From Candidatus Moraniibacteriota bacterium (GTDB lineage: Bacteria > Patescibacteriota > Minisyncoccia > Moranbacterales > UBA2206): a DNA stretch of 5,138 nt. Within the stretch, counting starts at the first letter, position 1. The number at the start of each line of letters is the position of its first letter. This document shows positions 2,985 to 5,138 of this stretch, piece by piece. Both the position numbers and the translations under genes were made by a program. The stretch lies in contig JAPLXF010000013.1 in the NCBI GenBank assembly GCA_026396205.1, positions 1 to 5,138 of the forward strand, given 5' to 3'. The notes below the pieces were generated by a model that was not told where the DNA came from, made no database searches, and saw nothing but the letters and a program-made list of their open reading frames with translations.

Positions 2985-5027
2985 ATGCCCAAAGAAAAAG
3001 AAGTAAAAACTGACGGCGAATATACCGCCAAATCCATCCAAGTTTTGGAGGGTCTTGAACCGGTCAGAAAAAGGCCGGGGATGTATATCGGCGGAACTTC
3101 TTTGGAAGGCCTGCATCATTTGGTTTGGGAGGTGGTCAATAATTCCATTGACGAAGCCATGGCCGGCTTTTGCAAAAATATCGAAGTGAAACTTTTGCCG
3201 GATAATGTGGTGGAAATTTTCGATGACGGTCGGGGCATTCCGGTGGAAAAACATCCGCAAACCAAAAAATCCACGATAGAAACTGTTTTAACGGTTCTCC
3301 ATGCCGGCGGCAAATTCGGGGGTGGGGGATATAAGATTTCCGGCGGGCTGCACGGCGTGGGAGTTTCTGTTGTCAATGCGCTTTCAGTTTGGACCAAAGC
3401 GGAAGTTCAAAGGGACGGCAAAATTTATACGATGGAGTTTGAAAGGGGCAAGGCCAAAACTAAGGATCCGAAAGTGACTGGAAAGTCTAAAGAAACAGGA
3501 ACGACTATTTCTTTTCAAGCCGATCCGCAAATTTTTCCGGAAATAAAATACAGCTGGGAAAAAATTCTGGGCTATGTCCGCCAGCAGGCCTACCTTACTA
3601 AAGGCGTAAGCATTAAAGTTTTTGACCAGCGGGAAAAAGAAAACGAAAAAGCCTATGGGTTTCTTTTTGACGGCGGGCTGATTTCCTATGTCAAATTCCT
3701 GAACCGGGGCAAGGAAGTGAAAAATGAAATGCCTTTTTATGTCGAAAAGAAAGTGGAAGATACAATCGTGGAAATCGCATTACAATATACGGAAAGCTAC
3801 AAAGAGCATGTTTTTTCCTTTGCCAATAATATCTGGACGACCGAAGGCGGCATGCACGAAGCCGGTTTCCGGACGGCGCTGACCCGAGCCATAAATAATT
3901 TTGCCCGCAAAAATAATTTTATTAAAGAAAAAGACGAGAATTTGACTTCGGAAGATCTGCAAGAAGGCTTGACGGCAGTTGTCAGCGTGAAACTGCGCAA
4001 CCCGCAATTTGAAGGCCAAACCAAAGCCAAATTGGGCAACGGAGAAATTAAAGGCATTGTTTCCAGTGTTACTTCGGAAGCTTTGGCGGAATTTCTGGAA
4101 GCCCATCCGAATAACGCTAAAGCGATTTTGGGAAAATGCCTTTTGACAGCCAAGGCGAGAATTGCGGCGCGGGCCGCCAAAGATGCGGTGATTCGTAAAG
4201 GCGCGCTGGAGGGTATGACCCTGCCGGGAAAATTAGCCGATTGTTCTTCCAAAGACCCGGCGGAATCGGAACTCTATATCGTAGAGGGCGACAGCGCCGG
4301 CGGTTCAGCCAAGCAAGGACGCAATAGAAAATTCCAAGCTATTCTGCCATTGCGGGGGAAACTGGTTAACGTGGAAAAAACCACTCTGGATAAAGTAGTT
4401 AAATCTGATACTTTAAAACCGATTATTATTGCTTTAGGTGCCGGCATTGGCGACAGTTTTGACATTTCCAAATTGCGTTATCACCGGATAATCATTATGG
4501 CGGATGCCGATGTGGACGGTTCGCATATCCGGACTTTATTGCTGACTTTTTTCTACCGCTATTACGAAGACTTGCTTAAAAACGGCTATATCTATATTGC
4601 CCAGCCGCCGCTCTACAGGTTACAAAGTGGCAAAGATATCAGATATGTTTACACCGAAGAGGAAAAAAACGAAATAGTATCAGCTATGAAAAATCAAAAG
4701 GCAAAAGTCAAAAGCCAAAATGAAAAGTCAAAATCCAAAAGCGTCGATGTTCCAGAAGTAGTTATGGAAACGGATGAAAGCGAATCGGAAGTTGGTGAAA
4801 AAATAGCCGGTATTAATATCCAGCGCTACAAAGGTTTGGGAGAAATGAATCCCCAGCAACTCTGGGAAACAACTATGGATCCGGAAAAACGGATGATGCG
4901 GCAGGTAAAAATCAATGACGCCGAATCAGCCGACCGGACTTTTGATATTCTGATGGGCAATGAAGTGGAGCCGCGAAGAAGGTTTATCCAGACGCATGCG
5001 AAAAGCGTGAAGAATTTGGATGTTTAA
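2985..5027 (+). CDS. gyrB: DNA gyrase subunit B
   Basis: This is a complete 680-aa GyrB, the ATPase/TOPRIM subunit that with GyrA (not in the window) introduces negative supercoils. The GHKL ATPase domain (about 12-225) shows EVVNNSIDEAMAG with catalytic E49 and Mg-binding N53, DDGRGIPV (80-87), HAGGKFGGGGYKISGGLHGVG (106-126, the ATP lid), and in the transducer domain QTKAKLGN (345-352) with the lysine that contacts ATP. The TOPRIM domain has EGDSAGG (434-440, catalytic E434), PLRGKLVNVEK (455-465) and DADVDGSHIRTLLL (507-520, metal-binding D507 and D509). QRYKGLGEMN (613-622) and the end FIQTHAKSVKNLDV are typical. PQTKKSTIETVLTVLHAGGKF favours GyrB over ParE. An unusual insert of about 40 residues (roughly 570-609) before QRYKGLGE explains the length above the usual 630-650. 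ATG 2985 has no Shine-Dalgarno; it precedes the conserved YTAKSIQVLEGLEPVRKRPGMYIG-type region by a normal 12 residues. Confidence 0.98.
   Translation: MPKEKEVKTDGEYTAKSIQVLEGLEPVRKRPGMYIGGTSLEGLHHLVWEVVNNSIDEAMAGFCKNIEVKLLPDNVVEIFDDGRGIPVEKHPQTKKSTIETVLTVLHAGGKFGGGGYKISGGLHGVGVSVVNALSVWTKAEVQRDGKIYTMEFERGKAKTKDPKVTGKSKETGTTISFQADPQIFPEIKYSWEKILGYVRQQAYLTKGVSIKVFDQREKENEKAYGFLFDGGLISYVKFLNRGKEVKNEMPFYVEKKVEDTIVEIALQYTESYKEHVFSFANNIWTTEGGMHEAGFRTALTRAINNFARKNNFIKEKDENLTSEDLQEGLTAVVSVKLRNPQFEGQTKAKLGNGEIKGIVSSVTSEALAEFLEAHPNNAKAILGKCLLTAKARIAARAAKDAVIRKGALEGMTLPGKLADCSSKDPAESELYIVEGDSAGGSAKQGRNRKFQAILPLRGKLVNVEKTTLDKVVKSDTLKPIIIALGAGIGDSFDISKLRYHRIIIMADADVDGSHIRTLLLTFFYRYYEDLLKNGYIYIAQPPLYRLQSGKDIRYVYTEEEKNEIVSAMKNQKAKVKSQNEKSKSKSVDVPEVVMETDESESEVGEKIAGINIQRYKGLGEMNPQQLWETTMDPEKRMMRQVKINDAESADRTFDILMGNEVEPRRRFIQTHAKSVKNLDV
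4693..4740 (+). repeat. In-frame imperfect heptanucleotide repeat (NNCAAAA) inside gyrB
   Basis: Seven consecutive units read ATCAAAA, GGCAAAA, GTCAAAA, GCCAAAA, TGAAAA, GTCAAAA, TCCAAAA. Six are heptamers and one is a hexamer, so the array is 48 bases and keeps the reading frame. It encodes the Lys/Ser/Gln-rich run around residues 570-586 (NQKAKVKSQNEKSKSKS). GyrB proteins normally lack this run at the junction before QRYKGLGE. It resembles intergenic A-rich tandem repeats rather than coding DNA. Confidence 0.75.
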
Positions 5028-5062
5028 CCCCCACCACTTTTTTCTATGCACTATGTCTTAGC

Positions 5063-5085
5063 ACTTGGAAACGAAGTTTCCAAGT
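5063..5085. repeat. Perfect 10-bp inverted repeat downstream of gyrB
   Basis: ACTTGGAAAC (5063-5072) and GTTTCCAAGT (5076-5085) are exact complements around a GAA triloop; C-GAA-G is known to close very stable DNA hairpins. It lies 36 bases after the gyrB stop. No T-tract follows on either strand, so it is a weak candidate for a Rho-independent terminator; it may instead protect the gyrB mRNA 3' end or belong to the region before a replication origin. Confidence 0.7.
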
Positions 5086-5109
5086 AAGCAAAAACTTCTC
5101 CAACGGGGC

Positions 5110-5118
5110 TGTGGATAA
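5110..5118 (-). promoter_or_regulatory. Consensus DnaA box
   Basis: TGTGGATAA on the plus strand is TTATCCACA on the minus strand, the full nine-base consensus DnaA-binding site. It is the only one in the window and lies 83 bases after gyrB, which in many bacteria sits beside dnaA and oriC. The following bases are AT-rich (TTTCATGTATAGTTAACA) and the window ends 20 bases on, so a cluster cannot be seen or excluded. A single 9-mer may occur by chance. Confidence 0.5.
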
Positions 5119-5138
5119 TTTCATGTATAGTTAACAGG

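Noticed and set aside
3305..3329. G-rich run that might form a quadruplex
   Set aside because: It simply encodes the conserved GGKFGGGGYK of the GyrB ATP lid, and the G-tracts are uneven.
2976..4471. Several minus-strand frames of 65-151 codons opposite gyrB
   Set aside because: They are shadows of the strongly conserved gyrB frame.
4693..4740. Tandem array considered as a CRISPR
   Set aside because: The units are seven bases without spacers; this is a simple repeat within a coding frame.
5046..5087. A 13-codon frame after gyrB (MHYVLALGNEVSK)
   Set aside because: It overlaps the perfect inverted repeat, has no ribosome-binding site and no recognisable motif; it is likely chance.

Overview
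The window looks like part of a small, fairly AT-rich genome of a Candidate Phyla Radiation (Patescibacteria, possibly Parcubacteria-like) bacterium. This placement rests on recognition from memory and was not searched. The evidence is: a large-serine-recombinase tail of the kind common in these genomes ending on a tRNA; a small Cys4 zinc-ribbon protein with an Arg/Gly-rich tail; a two-helix membrane protein with a Lys/Glu-rich N-terminus; a three-helix protein with the SLRQGILL...WWDGLFLL signature; weak or absent Shine-Dalgarno sites; and AT-rich interspersed repeats. The only near-universal housekeeping gene is gyrB.

Layout. Bases 2-250 (+) hold the C-terminal 82 codons of a probable serine recombinase whose stop codon lies inside a convergent tRNA-Ser(UGA) gene (236-325, -). 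Upstream of that tRNA lie a decayed second tRNA copy (about 358-417, -) and a minus-strand promoter placed exactly for the decayed copy. A 212-codon membrane protein (530-1168, +) converges on a 73-aa zinc-ribbon protein (1236-1457, -), and the two share a bidirectional terminator. The zinc-ribbon mRNA would begin with an elaborate folded leader (1461-1517) that buries its ribosome-binding region. Beyond it are an 18-bp direct repeat of a tRNA-Ser 3' end, a short GC-rich hairpin-bearing segment, and an intact tRNA-Ser(GCU) (1733-1819, -).

A divergent promoter pair separates that tRNA from a plus-strand run: a PmtA-like SAM-dependent methyltransferase (1933-2475), overlapping alternative hairpins, a 100-aa membrane protein (2566-2868), an AT-rich inverted/direct repeat (2890-2970) and full-length gyrB (2985-5027). 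GyrB carries an in-frame insertion built from heptanucleotide repeats near its C-terminus. After gyrB come a perfect 10-bp hairpin and, 20 bases from the window edge, a consensus DnaA box, so an origin region could begin just to the right.

How the parts relate. The two tRNAs are the serine isoacceptors for UCN and AGY codons, and both have duplicated or decayed pieces beside them, consistent with tRNA-targeted integration. The protein genes do not form one pathway. The membrane proteins and the possible lipid methyltransferase concern the envelope, and GyrB supplies the ATPase/TOPRIM subunit of DNA gyrase. The best candidates for something undescribed are the folded leader of the zinc-ribbon gene, the repeat-derived GyrB insert and the tRNA-associated repeat segment.
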